Source: Dirofilaria immitis
Lineage: Eukaryota; Nematoda; Chromadorea; Rhabditida; Onchocercidae
Assembly: GCA_024305405.1 (NCBI GenBank)
Contig: JAKNDB010000086.1
Span: forward strand, 1,921,001 to 1,985,000
Length of the DNA: 64,000 nt
Reading direction: 5' to 3'
The translations under genes and the position numbers were made by a program. Every line of letters starts with the position of its first letter. Within the stretch, counting starts at the first letter, position 1. Below, in pieces: positions 1 through 11,500 of the stretch. The notes beneath the pieces are model-generated. The model saw only the letters and a list, made by a program, of their open reading frames with translations. It was not told where the DNA came from and did no database searches.

Positions 1-191
1 GGATCGTACTGTTCGGGAGTCATGGTAGTCAGGCATGAGTGGCAGTTTAAACGATTTGGCTTTCCATCGTTTACATCCATAACATTTATTCAACACTCTC
101 TTGACTTCGGCTCTTCCTTTAGGTATCCAATATCTTCTTAATTCAGAAATTGTATGAGGAATGCCTCCATGATGAATTTTTTCATGGTATG
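1..191 (-). CDS. Pao integrase, H2C2 zinc-binding domain (partial)
   Basis: The minus strand encodes a stretch with the integrase zinc-binding signature: HEKIHHGGIPHT, then RRYWIPKGRAEVKRVL, then C-x2-C in KCYGCKRW, followed by KSFKLPLMP. The two histidines and two cysteines of the H2C2 finger are all present, and WIPKGR is typical of Pao/BEL integrases. The catalytic core would lie beyond the window start. The link to the upstream RNase H (191-430) has stops, so the polyprotein is broken here. Confidence 0.85.
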
Positions 192-430
192 TTTAAATAA
201 TAATTTCTGTTATTCAATTATGTCTCGGGAGATATGTTAAATATGAGATACAATTACCACTACTTGGAAATTGCAATCGTCCTCTAAACTTCCATAATCC
301 CATTACATAATCCAAGTACGCTTCTTTATTTCCTCTACTGATAGTCCTTCCGATTGAGCTTGTCTGAGTAACAATTCAACGGCAAATTCATATTCATATG
401 GAGTGATTTGAATTCCCTGTGATATATTGC

Positions 431-889
431 TTAATAACCAGGAAATTTATCTTTGGATATTAGTTTAAGAAATTTCAAAGCTCTTACGGTAGTTCGGACC
501 ATTCGTGACCAATTGCTGAACCGATTTGCATCAAAAAAGCTGATTGATGTTTTGGTAATAGCTTCTTGAATCGCTATAACTACTACTTGTTCTCCTTCTT
601 CATCTATGGTTTCTTCGTTATCGCTTTCTTGTTTGATATCATATTCCCAATGGGGCCAATTTGATTCTTCCTCCTTCAGCCATTCGGGCCCATTCCACCA
701 AAGTGTGAGATTTGCCAGATCGCTTGGTGATATTCCTTTCGTAGCTATGTTTGCTGGATTACACTCACTTGGAATATATCGATACGCAAATTTGGCCTTT
801 CGTATCTCCTCGACTCGATTTTGGATAAAACTTGATAAGATCGAGAATGGTTTTGTATCCAGTGCAATGCGCACCGCGAATCTGACCAT
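431..889 (-). CDS. Pao pol segment between RNase H and integrase
   Basis: An open frame of about 150 residues lies between the RNase H-like part and the integrase finger. It contains RKAKFAYRYIPSECNPANIAT, resembling the C-terminal end of Pao RNase H regions (residues of the type RHVPTxxNPADxxSRG), then a linker with LTLWWNGPEWL as seen before integrase in this superfamily. It continues the pol of the element on the same strand but in a broken frame relative to its neighbours. It is a relic, not an independent gene. Confidence 0.7.
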   Translation of the reverse strand: MVRFAVRIALDTKPFSILSSFIQNRVEEIRKAKFAYRYIPSECNPANIATKGISPSDLANLTLWWNGPEWLKEEESNWPHWEYDIKQESDNEETIDEEGEQVVVIAIQEAITKTSISFFDANRFSNWSRMVRTTVRALKFLKLISKDKFPGY

Positions 890-918
890 AAAATCACCTG
901 TACATTTTCAAATTCCAA

Positions 919-2213
919 TTATTTGATGACAAATTGAGCTGCTCTTACCCCAATTAAGATTGCTAATACTTCGAGTTCCGGTATCGTCATCGTTTTGATT
1001 GGGGCTACTCTTGATTTGGCAAAAATCAAGGACGTTGTCGGACTTTGTTTCACATAAATTGCCGCTGCATATGCTTTGGTGGACGCGTCAGTGAACACGT
1101 GGATACTTGTATGTTCGAATATGTTGATAGCAGCGCGTGGTATCTCCTTTACGTATGTTGGCCATAGAGTTATAAAGGAATTCCATGTTTGGCTTTCATG
1201 CTCGTTTTGTGGTTGATCCCATGGTAACTTCTTTTTCCAGAGATCTTGAAGAAATAGTTTGAAGGATATCATTGTTGGAACTAAGAAATCTAATGGATCG
1301 AAATGAGAAGCTATAAACTGTAGAATTGTTCTTTTAGTTAGTTTCTTATCAGTCCATGGTTTTAATATTATCTCTATGACATCCTTGTGTGGATTCCAAC
1401 TAATGCCAAGAATTTTTTTGACTCGGCTTACCTCTGCAAGATCGTAACTGGGTAATTGAGCATTGAAACTTTTATCGTTCGAGAAGAATTCTCTTATATT
1501 CATCGAGGCCTCACTGAAAATTGATTTCACTTCTTCATATTTTTTCAGAGCTTCCTCTGTCCCTTCAGTCGGTATTATGATATTATCAACATATAGGTTT
1601 TTTCTGATTTCATAGGCGGTTTTGCTGTGGTGGTTTTCTAAATAGTAATTGAGCGTGGCCAACAACAAAAAGGGGACGATATTATTCCGAAATGGTACTC
1701 TTTGAAATCTGTAACATATCAGGTTATCCTTTGTAGGTGGTTTTTGATACCATTTACCCATAGAAATCTTGTGCAATTCCTTTCCGTTGGAAACAACTCC
1801 AATTGTAAAAGGCGTTTTCAATATCGGCAATAAACACATTTTTCATCGCGCGAAACCGAAGTAAAAACACCAGCTAAGTCGGGGAGTGTGATCGGTCCTC
1901 TGTACAGGACATCGTTCAAACTTTTTATTCCTTTGAGGTGTGCTGAGGCATCATAGACGATTCTCAGTTTCGTTGTAGATTTGTTTGGAGTTACGACTTC
2001 ATGATGTGGTAGATAACGGATAATGCCGTCTTGATGTTTCGTTTTTACTTCTTCGATGACGTTAGATTGTAACTGTTCATTGATTGTTTCACTGTATTTT
2101 CGTAACAGATCTTTGTCATTTTGAAGTCGTCTGATCAATGACTGTAACCTACCTAGACACAAACCAAAATTGTCGTTTAGTTTGAGGTTTGTTTCTTTCA
2201 ATGGCCATGACAC
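919..2213 (-). CDS. Pao/BEL reverse transcriptase and RNase H region
   Basis: Two overlapping open segments (1818-2213 and 919-1839) carry the RT. The first has [14 protein letters not shown] and [10 protein letters not shown], the Pao fingers/palm start. The second has [30 protein letters not shown] at the polymerase active site, [13 protein letters not shown], and an RNase H start at [16 protein letters not shown] with its first aspartate. The active-site motif reads YVDN where many reverse transcriptases have YVDD; I recall this variant in other nematode Pao elements but cannot confirm it here. The overlap in different frames at 1818-1839 is a frameshift, so the polyprotein is interrupted. 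Confidence 0.85.
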
Positions 2214-2468
2214 CTGATACCGTCCATTGATTTTCGTAATGCTTAAATTGGTTTAAGGCTTACGAAAGGAAACGAAATGCGAACGAAAAAAAAAAGGCAT
2301 TGGTTTAAGGCTCATTATCTTCGTCATCAGGTTTGTCTTGTATTCCAATAACTTCTAATTTCCAGAAGCGGTCTATGTCTGCGGTAATACTATTGACGGA
2401 TACAGTTGTTGATGTTCTTTGTGGCAATTCGGATGTTGGCGTAATACCTTTACAGTTTGATATAGTCG

Positions 2469-3000
2469 TCACTCCAGTGAATTTAGGTGGTCTTGTTGTG
2501 TGTCTCCACTGCCAGCTAATATCGGACCAACCTTAGTATTTATCAAGGAAAATCCTGATCTTATGACTTGGCATTGCTTAAATGGGATGAATTGAGAGAA
2601 GTAGTCAGCTCCGATGAGTATATCGGGACGTTCTATGCATCTTAAACTTCTGCCTAATTGAATTTGATTCGTGATACTTGGTACGTCCCGTTGGTCTAAT
2701 GGAATTATCAGCAATGAGTTGGTTAAATATTCTACCACATTCACTTTGAGGAATATGGTCTGGGAGTCAGTGGTTTTTACTCCAATAACCGTTGTATAGT
2801 ACGAAGATGAAGTTGGGTATTTGTTGCTGAATGAGGCAATCCTTATGATTCCATTTCACCAACCTCTAATTTCAATTTTTGCGCCAATTTTTTGAGACAA
2901 ACGATGTTTGCGCACCAGTATCAAAGAGTACTATAGCTCCGCTTTGAATCTCCTGATTAACTGGATTGATAACATTGACCTTTCTGCATAGAAGCAAAAC
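2469..3000 (-). CDS. Pao aspartic protease domain
   Basis: On the minus strand, an Asp-Thr-Gly-Ala active-site motif (VLFDTGAQTSFVSKN) is encoded around 2890-2940, and RPDILIGADYF at about 2600-2640. Both belong to the retropepsin-like DUF1758 protease of Pao/BEL elements, between zinc knuckle and RT. The two parts are in different frames, consistent with decay. Confidence 0.75.
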
Positions 3001-3049
3001 TTTTTCTCTTTGATCCATTTGGTTTTTGTTTGTAATATTGACATTCACT

Positions 3050-3300
3050 TGGCTTCTTCTTTATTTGGTTCGTCGTGCCCTCGATACTTCTTTTCGTATA
3101 ATGCTGTGTTGTGAGGGCCTTTGCAGTAAAAACAGGAACTTTTTCTGCTTTTACAATCCGTCGTCTTGTGACTATTATCAAAAGAGTTCAAACAGATCTT
3201 TAATTCCTTCAGACGTTCCGTTCTTTGTTTTACTGTTGAGTAAAGCTGACACTCATTATCCCAATGATCTTTATTACAAAATGTGCAGGGTCTTTTTGTT
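3050..3300 (-). CDS. Pao gag zinc knuckles
   Basis: A complete CCHC finger is read on the minus strand at about 3245-3295 (C-x2-C-x4-H-x4-C within PCTFCNKDHWDNECQLYS). A second, imperfect one follows near 3110-3150 (CFYCKGPHNTALY, last cysteine replaced). Tandem knuckles at the end of gag, just before the protease, are usual in Pao/BEL elements. They bind the element's RNA. Confidence 0.7.
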
Positions 3301-3679
3301 TTAGTCCCTTTTGCCTTTGATTAGGGAATTAACACCGTTAATGCTGAGGTTTCATTAGGGATAAATCGCGAAAATGGTTTTGACTTACTCTTTACTGATT
3401 CTTGATTTCTTATCGTATTCAGGGATTGGATCCTCATTACTTCTTCACTTCTGAGCACGAGTTTCCCGAGAAGTTGTCTCAGCTTATTTACTGACCATGA
3501 TTCCTGTTACTTTTGTTGATAAATCTTTTTCAGAATCCATGCTGGCAGTCTGCTTTCAATTATTATTTCAATACTCGACTTCTCCAAGTTCTCGCCCATG
3601 GCTTCCAGCTGTCGCAGTATTCTTTCGATACTTTCAACTGTCACTCTCCATTCCCGATCATTCTTTTGGTCGAGCACAG

Positions 3680-4334
3680 TTCATTATAGAGTGACCTCTT
3701 GATTGTATATGACTGACCAAATTTTTCGATAAGAACCGTTCTGATAACATTGTAATTTTCTGGGGTTATATCATATCCCCTTACAGCTTGTAAGGCATTA
3801 CCTTTCAAAAAGCAATGAAATAATTTAATTTTTGGATATCTGGGATGTTTTGAAGATGTATTGCAGCATCAAACTCCAAAATCCTCTCCATAACTTTGGG
3901 TTACCGTCAAATATTGGTAACGGTAACTGGGGCAAATTCACTGTTGTGTGATTTGCTGATTGTATCGTTTCGTTTTGTTGAGTCAGTACTCCTTTTTAGT
4001 GCTTTTTCTAAGCGTTGGAGTATTAACTCCGAATCTTTTTCATACATTTTAAGAGTAATTATTACATCTTTACTATCACTAATTAATCTTAAAATACCTG
4101 TTTCATCGTCCATCATTTGTGCGTATTTTTCTTCTTCCTCTCGCCTTTTTGCGGGGAGGAAATTTGTGGAATATTCTGCTTCCACTCTTTATTGGTCGTT
4201 TCGAGAGATTCCAGATATGATTCGAGGCGCATCATTTTCTCCTCGATGATTCGTTTTCTTGTTTCATGTTGCTCCTGGATTTCTTCTACAGTCATCATTG
4301 GATCCATTTTCTCCAAATCCATTTTTTGATTCAT
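3680..4334 (-). CDS. Pao gag, coiled coil and DUF1759-type core
   Basis: Minus-strand frames at 4113-4334 and 3907-4185 encode a Glu/Lys-rich coiled coil. It is followed by LPQLPLPIFDGNPKLW at about 3895-3930, the hallmark start of the Pao gag core (LPKLELPxFxG), and by stop-interrupted gag sequence down to about 3680. The two coiled-coil frames overlap by 73 bases in different registers, so at least one frameshift is present. Confidence 0.75.
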
Positions 4335-4400
4335 TTCAGAAGGCTTAACGCCTTTTCTTTCACAGGTTGAACAGCTTTAACTATTGCAGCTGACATTCCC

Positions 4401-4423
4401 GGCTCGTGGCACCAATTTTATTT
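4401..4423 (-). other. Primer-binding site region of Pao element
   Basis: Directly inside the LTR, the minus strand reads TTGGTGCCACGAGCCGGG. A TGGTGCC start followed by a short GC-rich stretch is the form of many LTR-element tRNA primer-binding sites. Its place, a few bases after the ACA end of the LTR and before gag, fits that role. The tRNA itself was not identified. Confidence 0.6.
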
Positions 4424-4843
4424 TGTTGATAACTTTTTGATTAGACTGAACTGAGTTTGAATTTGTAATTTGTTGGAAAAGGGTTCATTGTGGACGAATT
4501 CAGGATTTGTAAGGTTTTAGCACAAGAAGAATGTAATAACAATTTACTTTAAAGAAAACGGGAACGTTGATATTGGTAAAACTATAGACAACTGGGTAAA
4601 CACCAAAAAAATAAAAAAAATGATCCGGTACAAAGTCATGGTCCTTTGTACAAAAGATTTTGAAAGGAGGAGATTTACAAGGATAGACATATTTAGATAC
4701 GAGACAATTTTTTAATGGAATGAGAACATCTGCCGGAAACGGCGCCATGAGAATGGTTTACATTGTACAAGCAATGATTCATAGAGAAATAAAGATTTGG
4801 AAATAATTATAATTAAAAATTAGTTTCGAGAAAATTCCCGACA
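4424..4843 (-). repeat. 5' LTR of the Pao element (about 420 bp)
   Basis: On the minus strand the segment begins TGTCGGGAATTTTCTCG at 4843 and ends GTTATCAACA at 4424. The TGT...ACA ends fit the usual LTR termini and are followed by the putative primer-binding site. Satellite A starts at the very next base (4844), so this edge is the insertion boundary or a later breakpoint. The partner LTR is not in the window, so the ends rest on motif and position alone. Confidence 0.65.
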
Positions 4844-5290
4844 GTATATAAGAAAATATAACAAATTTTTATTTTATAGTATACAAGAAAATATTGCACA
4901 AGTAATATTTTTATTTTCTGGTATATAAGAAAATATGTAATATTTTTATTCACTGGTACATAAGAAATTATGCAATATTTTTATTTTATAGTATATAAGA
5001 AAATATTGCATATGTAAGATTTTTATTTTCTAGTGTGTAAGAAAATATGTAATGTTTTCATTTTCTAGTATGTAACAAAATATGCAACATTTTTATTTTC
5101 TAGTATAAAAGAAAATATATAATATTTTCATTTTCTGGTATATAAGAAAATATGCAATAATTTTATTTTATAGTATATAAGAAAACAAGTTAAATTTTTA
5201 TCGTATAGTATATATGAAAATATAAAAATTTTTATTTTATAGTATACAAGAAAATATGTTAAATTTTTATTTTATAGTAATTAAAAAGAC
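4844..5290 (+). repeat. Satellite A array, forward orientation, copy 1
   Basis: Tandem monomers of about 35-38 bp follow the scheme ATTTTTATTTTATAGTATAT then AAGAAAATATGTAAT. Variants TTCTAGTAT, TTCTGGTAT and TTATAGTAT alternate. Copies differ by several bases each. No open frame of interest runs through it. Confidence 0.9.
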
Positions 5291-5550
5291 GAGTACATTT
5301 TCATATATATAAAAAAATTTTCTCTCTCTCTATATATATATATATATGTATATTTTTCCTTGTATATATACTTTTAAATATCGTTATTTTTATAGATACG
5401 ATCAAACATTTTCTCTACTTACATTATATATTCGAATATGATTATTTTTATATATTTTTTGTTTTTTTGGGAAAAAAATTTCCGCTTGAAATTATAAATA
5501 ATATTTATTATGTATATCATTAAATCTTTATTATATAACATGTAAATCTA
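5291..5550 (+). repeat. Linker J, forward copy 1
   Basis: This non-tandem AT-rich segment joins satellite A to satellite B. It contains a (CT)n(TA)n stretch at 5315-5348 and the landmark ACATTATATATTCGAATATG. The same segment recurs inverted at 6421-6720 and forward at 10991-11290. Here it runs straight into satellite B after AACATGTAAATC, lacking segment U that follows it in the other two copies. Confidence 0.8.
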
Positions 5551-5902
5551 TCTATGATTAGACGGGTCATAATCCATATCTGTGATAAAAGGAACACAGA
5601 CGAGTCATAATCCATATCATTGATAAGAGAAATATATATGACAAATTCATCGTATATATCTATGATTAGACGGCTCATAATCCATACCTATGGTTAGACA
5701 AATATATACGAATCATAATCCATATCTATGATTAGAAAAACACAGACGAGTCATAATCCGTATCTATGATAAAGAAACACAGACGAGTCATAATCCGTAT
5801 CTATGATAAAGAAACACAGACGAGTCATAATCCGTATCTATGATAAAAGAAACACAGACGAGTCATAATCCGTATCTATGATAAGAGGAATATATACGAC
5901 AT
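5551..5902 (+). repeat. Satellite B array, forward orientation, copy 1
   Basis: Monomers of about 37-38 bp run as AAAGAAACACAGACGAGTCA then TAATCCGTATCTATGAT. They are nearly identical at 5735-5880 and more diverged before that. Variants carry ATTAGACGGGTCATAATCC. The array turns into its own inverse at about 5900. Confidence 0.9.
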
Positions 5903-6225
5903 AGGTATGGATTATGGGCCGTCTAATCATAGACATATACGATGATTTTGTCGTATATATTCCTTTTATAATATATACGGATTATGACTCGTCTGTGTTT
6001 ATTTTATCATAGATACGGATTATAACTCGTCTGTGTTTCTCTTATAATATATACGGATTATGACTCGTCTAATCATAGATATATACGACGAATTAGTCGT
6101 ATATATTTCTCTTATCATAGATATGGATTATGATTCGTATGTGTATCAATAATCATAGATATGGATTATGACCCGTCTAATCATAGACATATACGATGAT
6201 TTTGTCGTATATTTTGTCCATTCAT
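5903..6225 (-). repeat. Satellite B array, inverted, copy 2
   Basis: The same monomer as in the preceding array is read on the other strand (ATACGGATTATGACTCGTCTG and relatives). The change of direction happens within a few bases after AGAGGAATATATACGACATA. This block is the reverse complement of about 11500-11760, base for base over long stretches. Confidence 0.9.
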
Positions 6226-6420
6226 CGATATGCATGACGGTTCTATCTAATCAGAGATATTATTTTTTCGATATTAGAGACCATTTTTGATCTGCTTTTA
6301 CACATTGCTCAGTTGGAGTGTGAGAGATGAGCGCACTCTGGATTATATATTATAAATGCATCTCTCTCTATCAACGTTGTAGTATTTTTTAAAAAATTTT
6401 TTTCTTTTTTTTATTTTATA
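6226..6420 (-). repeat. Segment U, inverted copy
   Basis: This is a non-tandem stretch of about 195 bp containing GGAGTGTGAGAGATGAGCGC and CATCGATATGCATGACGG. Its reverse complement lies at 11291-11500 and is practically identical. It is the only part of the 8.7 kb block with near-normal GC content. No reading frame or RNA-gene signature was recognised. Confidence 0.8.
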
Positions 6421-6720
6421 AAAATGATTTTAATCAAAAATATTTGATTTACATGTTACATACAAAAATTTAATTATATATATAATAAATATTATTTATA
6501 TTTTAATGAAAAATTTTTTTCCCAAATAAATTTCTTTTTTCCCAAAAAAAAAAATATACCAAAATAATCATATTCGAATATATAATGTAAGTAGAGAAAA
6601 TATTTGATAGTATCTATAAAAATAACAATATTTAAAGGTATATATATAAGGAAAATTATATATATATAGAGAGAAAATTTTTTAAATTTCTTTTAATATA
6701 TATGAAAATGTCCTCATATT
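6421..6720 (-). repeat. Linker J, inverted copy
   Basis: Reverse complement of the linker at 10991-11290. Shared landmarks are CATATTCGAATATATAATG and a run of T/A around TTTTTTTCCCAAATAAATTTC. Pairing positions sum to about 17715 (6331 with 11385, 6601 with 11114), which shows that the two copies are arms of one large palindrome with almost no indels in this stretch. Confidence 0.85.
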
Positions 6721-8985
6721 TTTAAATACTATAAAATAAGAATTTTTACATTTTCATATACACTATAAGATAAAAATTTACTTATTTTCTTATATACTAT
6801 AAAATAAAAATAAATAAAAGTATCACATATTTTCTTATATACTAAAAAATTAAAATATTACATACGCAATATTTTCTTATACACTATAAAATAAAAATTT
6901 TTTCCTATATACTACAAAACAAGAATATAATATATTCTATCACATTCTATAAAATAAAACTATTAAATATTTTCTTACATACCATAATATAAAAATATTT
7001 CGTATTTTCTTATATACTGGAAAATAAAAATTTTTAATATTTTCTTATATACTATGAGATATAAATCTTACTTATTTTCTTAACTTAATGACTTAATGAT
7101 ATATATAATAAATATTGTTTATATTTTCAAACGAAAATTTTACCTAATGATATGTATAATAAATGTTATTTTAAATATTATTTATAAATATTGTTTATAC
7201 ATTATTTATATGATATATATAACAAATATTGTTTATGAAAATATTGCATATTTTCTTATATACTTTAAAATTAAAATACTACATATTTTCCTATATACTA
7301 AAGAATTAAAATATTATATACGGAATATTTTCTTCTATACTATAAAATAAAAATTTTTTTCTTATACGCTATAAAATAAAAATTTAACGTATTTTTTATA
7401 TACTATATAATAAAAATATTACATATCTTCTTTTATACCAGAAAATAAATATATTACATATTTTCTTGCATACTAGACAATAAAATTATAGTATATGATG
7501 TATTTTCTTATATACGATAAAATAAAAATATCACATATTTTATTAAATACATTAAAATAAAAATATTACATATTTTCTTATATACTAAAAATCAAAATAT
7601 TACATATGCAATATTTTCTCATATACTATAAAATAAAAATATCACATACTTTCTTCTATACCAAAAAAAAAAATATTGAATATTTTCTTATATACTATAA
7701 AATAAAAATATTTCATATTCTCTTACATACTATAAAATAAAAATATTTCATATTTTCTTACATACTAAAAAATTAAAATATTACATACGCAATATTTTCT
7801 TCTATACCATAAAATAAAAATTTAAATTATTTTCTTATGTACTACAAAACAGAAATATTATATATTCTCTTATATACTATAAAATAAAAATATTTCATAT
7901 TTTCTTATTTACTGGAAAATAAAAATTTTTAATATTTTCTTATATACTATGAGATATAACTCTTATTTTCTTAACTTAATGACTTAATGATATATGTAAT
8001 AAATATTGTTTATATTTTCAAACGAAAATTTTACCTAATGATATGTATAATAAATGTTATTTTAAATATTATATATAAATATTATTTATATATTATTTAT
8101 ATGATATATATAACAAATATTATTTATAGAAATATTTCATATTTTCTTATACACTGGAAAATTAAAATATTACACATGCAACATTTTCTAATATACTGTA
8201 AAATAATTGAAATTATTTTCTTATATGCTACAAAACAAAAATATTATGTATTCTCTTACATACTATAAAATAAAAATATTTCAGATTTTCTTATTTACTG
8301 GAATTTTTTATATTTTTTTTATATTTTTAAAATTTTTTATATTTTGTTATATACTATAAGATAAAAGTCTAACTTATTCTCTTATATACTATAAAAAATT
8401 ATATTTCATACTTTCTTATATACTGGAAAATAAAAATATTGCATAATTTCTTGTATGCTTGAAAATAAAAATATTATATATTTTCTTATATACTGGAAAA
8501 TAAAAATATCACATATTTTCTTATATACTGGAAAATTATAATACTACATATGAAATATTATTTATATATTTTTATATGATATATATAACAAATATTATTT
8601 ATAGAAATATTACATATTTTCTTATCTACCGGAAAATAAAAATTTTTATATTTTCTTATATACTATGAGATAAAAGTCTAACTTATTCTCTCATATACTA
8701 TAAAATAAAGACATTTCATAGTTTCTTATGTACTGGAAAATAAAAATATTACATATGCAATACTTTCTTATATGCTATAAAATAAAAATTTAAATTAATT
8801 TCTTGTATACAAGAAACAAAAATATCACATATTTTATTAATTACTAGAAAATTATAGCATTACACATGCAATATTTTTATATACTATAAAATAAAAATAT
8901 CACATATTTTCTTATATATTCTAAAATTAAAATATTACATATTATCTTATATATTGGAAAATTAAGATATTAAAAAAAATTAAAA
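6721..8985 (-). repeat. Satellite A array, inverted, with an embedded longer repeat
   Basis: About 2.2 kb of satellite A monomers on the minus strand (TTTTCTTATATACTATAAAA and variants). Inside it a longer unit of roughly 250 bp, starting AACTTAATGACTTAATGATA, appears at 7082 and again at 7975. Its inverse recurs near 9440-9700 and 10370-10600. Thus the inner palindrome also holds a higher-order duplication. Short reading frames here (for example 7096-7350 and 7987-8268) are low-complexity Ile/Tyr runs created by the repeat. Confidence 0.88.
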
Positions 8986-10990
8986 TTATAATATTTTATA
9001 GTACATAAGAAAATATGTGATATTTTTATTTTTTTATAGTATATAAGAAAATATGTGATATTTTATTTTCCAGTATATAACAAAATATGAAATATTTTTA
9101 TTTTACAATATATAAGAATATATGAAATATTTTTATTTTATAGTATATAAGAAAATATGAAATATTTTCATTTTATAGTGTATAAGAAAATATTTAATAT
9201 TTTTTTCTGGTATAGAAGAAAATATGTGATATTTTTATTTTATCGTATATAAGAAAATACATCATATACTATATTTTTATTGTCTAGTATGTAAGAAAAT
9301 ATGTAATATATTTATTTTCTGGTATAAAAGAAGATATGTAATATTTTTATTATATAGTATATAAAAATATGTTATATAGTATATAATATTGCGTATATAA
9401 TATTTTTTATTATATAGTATATAATATATAAAAAATATGTTATATAGTATATAATATTGCGTATATAATATTTTAATTCTTTAGTATATAGGAAAATATG
9501 TAGTATTTTAATTTTAAAGTATATAAGAAAATATGCAATATTTTCATAAACAATATTTGTTATATATATCATATAAATAATATATAAACAATATTTATAA
9601 ATAATATTTAAAATAACATTTATTATACATATCATTAAGTAAAATTTTCGTTTGAAAATACAAACAATATTTATTATATATATCATTAAGTCATTAAGTT
9701 AAGAAAATAAGTAAGATTTATATCTCATAGAATATAAGAAAATATATAATATTTTTCTTTTATAGTATATAAGAAAATATGTGATATTTTTATTTTCCAG
9801 TATATAAGAAAATATGCAATATTTCTATAAATAATATTTGTTATATATGTCATATAAAAATATATAAATAATATTGCATATGTAATATTATAATTTTCCA
9901 GTATATAAGAAAATATGTGATATTTTTATTTTCCAGTATATAAGAAAATATATAATATTTTCATTTTCAAGCATATAAGAAAATATGAAATATTTTTATT
10001 TTATAGTATATAAAATATTTTTGTTCTGTAATATATAGGAAAAAAATTTTAATTTTTATTTTATAGTATATAAGAAAGTTTTGCATATATTAAATTTCCA
10101 GTATATAAGAAAATATGTGATATTTTTATTTTACAGTATATAAGAAAATATATAATATTTTCATTTTCAAGCATATAAGAAAATATGAAATATTTTTATT
10201 TTATAGTATATAAGAAAATATTTAATATTTTTTTTCTGGTATAGAAGAAAATGATATTTTTATTTTATAGTATATAAGAAAATATTGCATATGTAATATT
10301 TTAATTTTTTAGTATATAGGAATATATGTAATATTTTAATTTTATTGTATATAAGAAAATGTTGCATATGTAATATTTTAATTTTCCTGTATATAAGAAA
10401 ATATGCAATATTTCTATAAATAATATTTGTTATATATATATCATATAAATAATATATAAATAATATTCTTAAATAATATTTATTATACATATCACTAAGC
10501 AAAATTTTCGTTTGATATTTATTATACATATCACTAAGTAAAATTTTCGTTTGAAAATATAAACAATATTTATTATATATATCATTAAGTCATTAAGTTA
10601 AGAAAATAAGTAAGATTTATATCTCATAGTATATAAGAAAATATTAAAAATTTTTATTTTCCAGTATATAAGAAAATACGAAACATTTTTATATTATGGT
10701 ACGTAAGAAAATATTTAATAGTTTTATTTTATAGAATGTGATAGAATATATTATATTCTTGTTTTGTAGTATATAGGAAAAAACTTTTATTTAATAGTGT
10801 ATAAGAAAATATTGCGTATGTAATATTTTAATTTTTAGTATATAAGAAAATATGTGATATTTTTATTTATTTTTATTTTATAGTATATAAGAAGATATCA
10901 AAACTTTTATTTTATAGTATATAAGAAAATAAGTAAATTTTTATCTTATAGTGTGTATGAAAATGTAAAAAATTTTTATTTTATAGTATT
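8986..10990 (+). repeat. Satellite A array, forward, copy 2
   Basis: Satellite A flips to forward orientation at about 8985 (after GATATTAAAAAAAATTAAAA) and runs 2.0 kb. Together with 6721-8985 it forms the core of the large palindrome. Monomers alternate TTTATTTTATAGTATATAAG and TTTATTTTCCAGTATATAAG forms, as their inverted partners do. Confidence 0.88.
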
Positions 10991-11290
10991 TAAAAATATG
11001 AGGACATTTTCATATATATTAAAAGAAATTTAAAAAATTTTCTCTCTATATATATATAATTTTCCTTATATATATACCTTTAAATATTGTTATTTTTATA
11101 GATACTATCAAATATTTTCTCTACTTACATTATATATTCGAATATGATTATTTTGGTATATTTTTTTTTTTTTGGGAAAAAAGAAATTTATTTGGGAAAA
11201 AAATTTTTCATTAAAATATAAATAATATTTATTATATATATAATTAAATTTTTGTATGTAACATGTAAATCAAATATTTTTGATTAAAAT
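10991..11290 (+). repeat. Linker J, forward copy 2
   Basis: Right-arm partner of 6421-6720, with the same TATATTCGAATATGATTATT landmark and AACATGTAAATCAAATATTT end. Unlike copy 1 (5291-5550), it is followed by segment U. Confidence 0.85.
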
Positions 11291-11500
11291 CATTTTTATA
11301 AAATAAAAAAAAGAAAAAAATTTTTAAAAAATACTACAACGTTGATAGAGAGAGATGCATTTATAATATATAATCCAGAGTGCGCTCATCTCTCACACTC
11401 CAACTGAGCAATGTGTAAAAGCAGATCAAAAATGGTCTCTAATATCGAAAAAATAATATCTCTGATTAGATAGAACCGTCATGCATATCGATGAATGGAC
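11291..11500 (+). repeat. Segment U, forward copy
   Basis: Reverse complement of 6226-6420, with TGCGCTCATCTCTCACACTC and CCGTCATGCATATCGATGAA. Its near-perfect preservation in the two arms contrasts with the drift seen between neighbouring satellite monomers. Confidence 0.8.

Larger units (their letters stand above)
1..4843 (-). mobile_element. Pao/BEL LTR retrotransposon, 5' part, degenerate
   Basis: Reading the minus strand from 4843 downward, the order is LTR, primer-binding site, coiled-coil gag, zinc knuckle, aspartic protease, reverse transcriptase, RNase H and the zinc-binding start of integrase, where the window ends. This order and the RT type match the Pao/BEL superfamily common in nematodes. 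The coding region is spread over several frames with internal stops (for example the gag domain near 3800-3950 and the RT split at 1818-1839), so this copy is probably inactive. The 3' LTR lies outside the window. Its 5' LTR ends exactly where satellite A begins. Confidence 0.88.

Noticed and set aside
3896..4329. Plus-strand frames over the gag region
   Set aside because: They are antisense shadows of the Pao gag coiled coil.
7096..10529. Reading frames of 84-104 codons inside satellite A
   Set aside because: They encode Ile/Tyr/Lys/Asn runs dictated by the AT-rich monomer and recur in every inverted copy; no coding bias.
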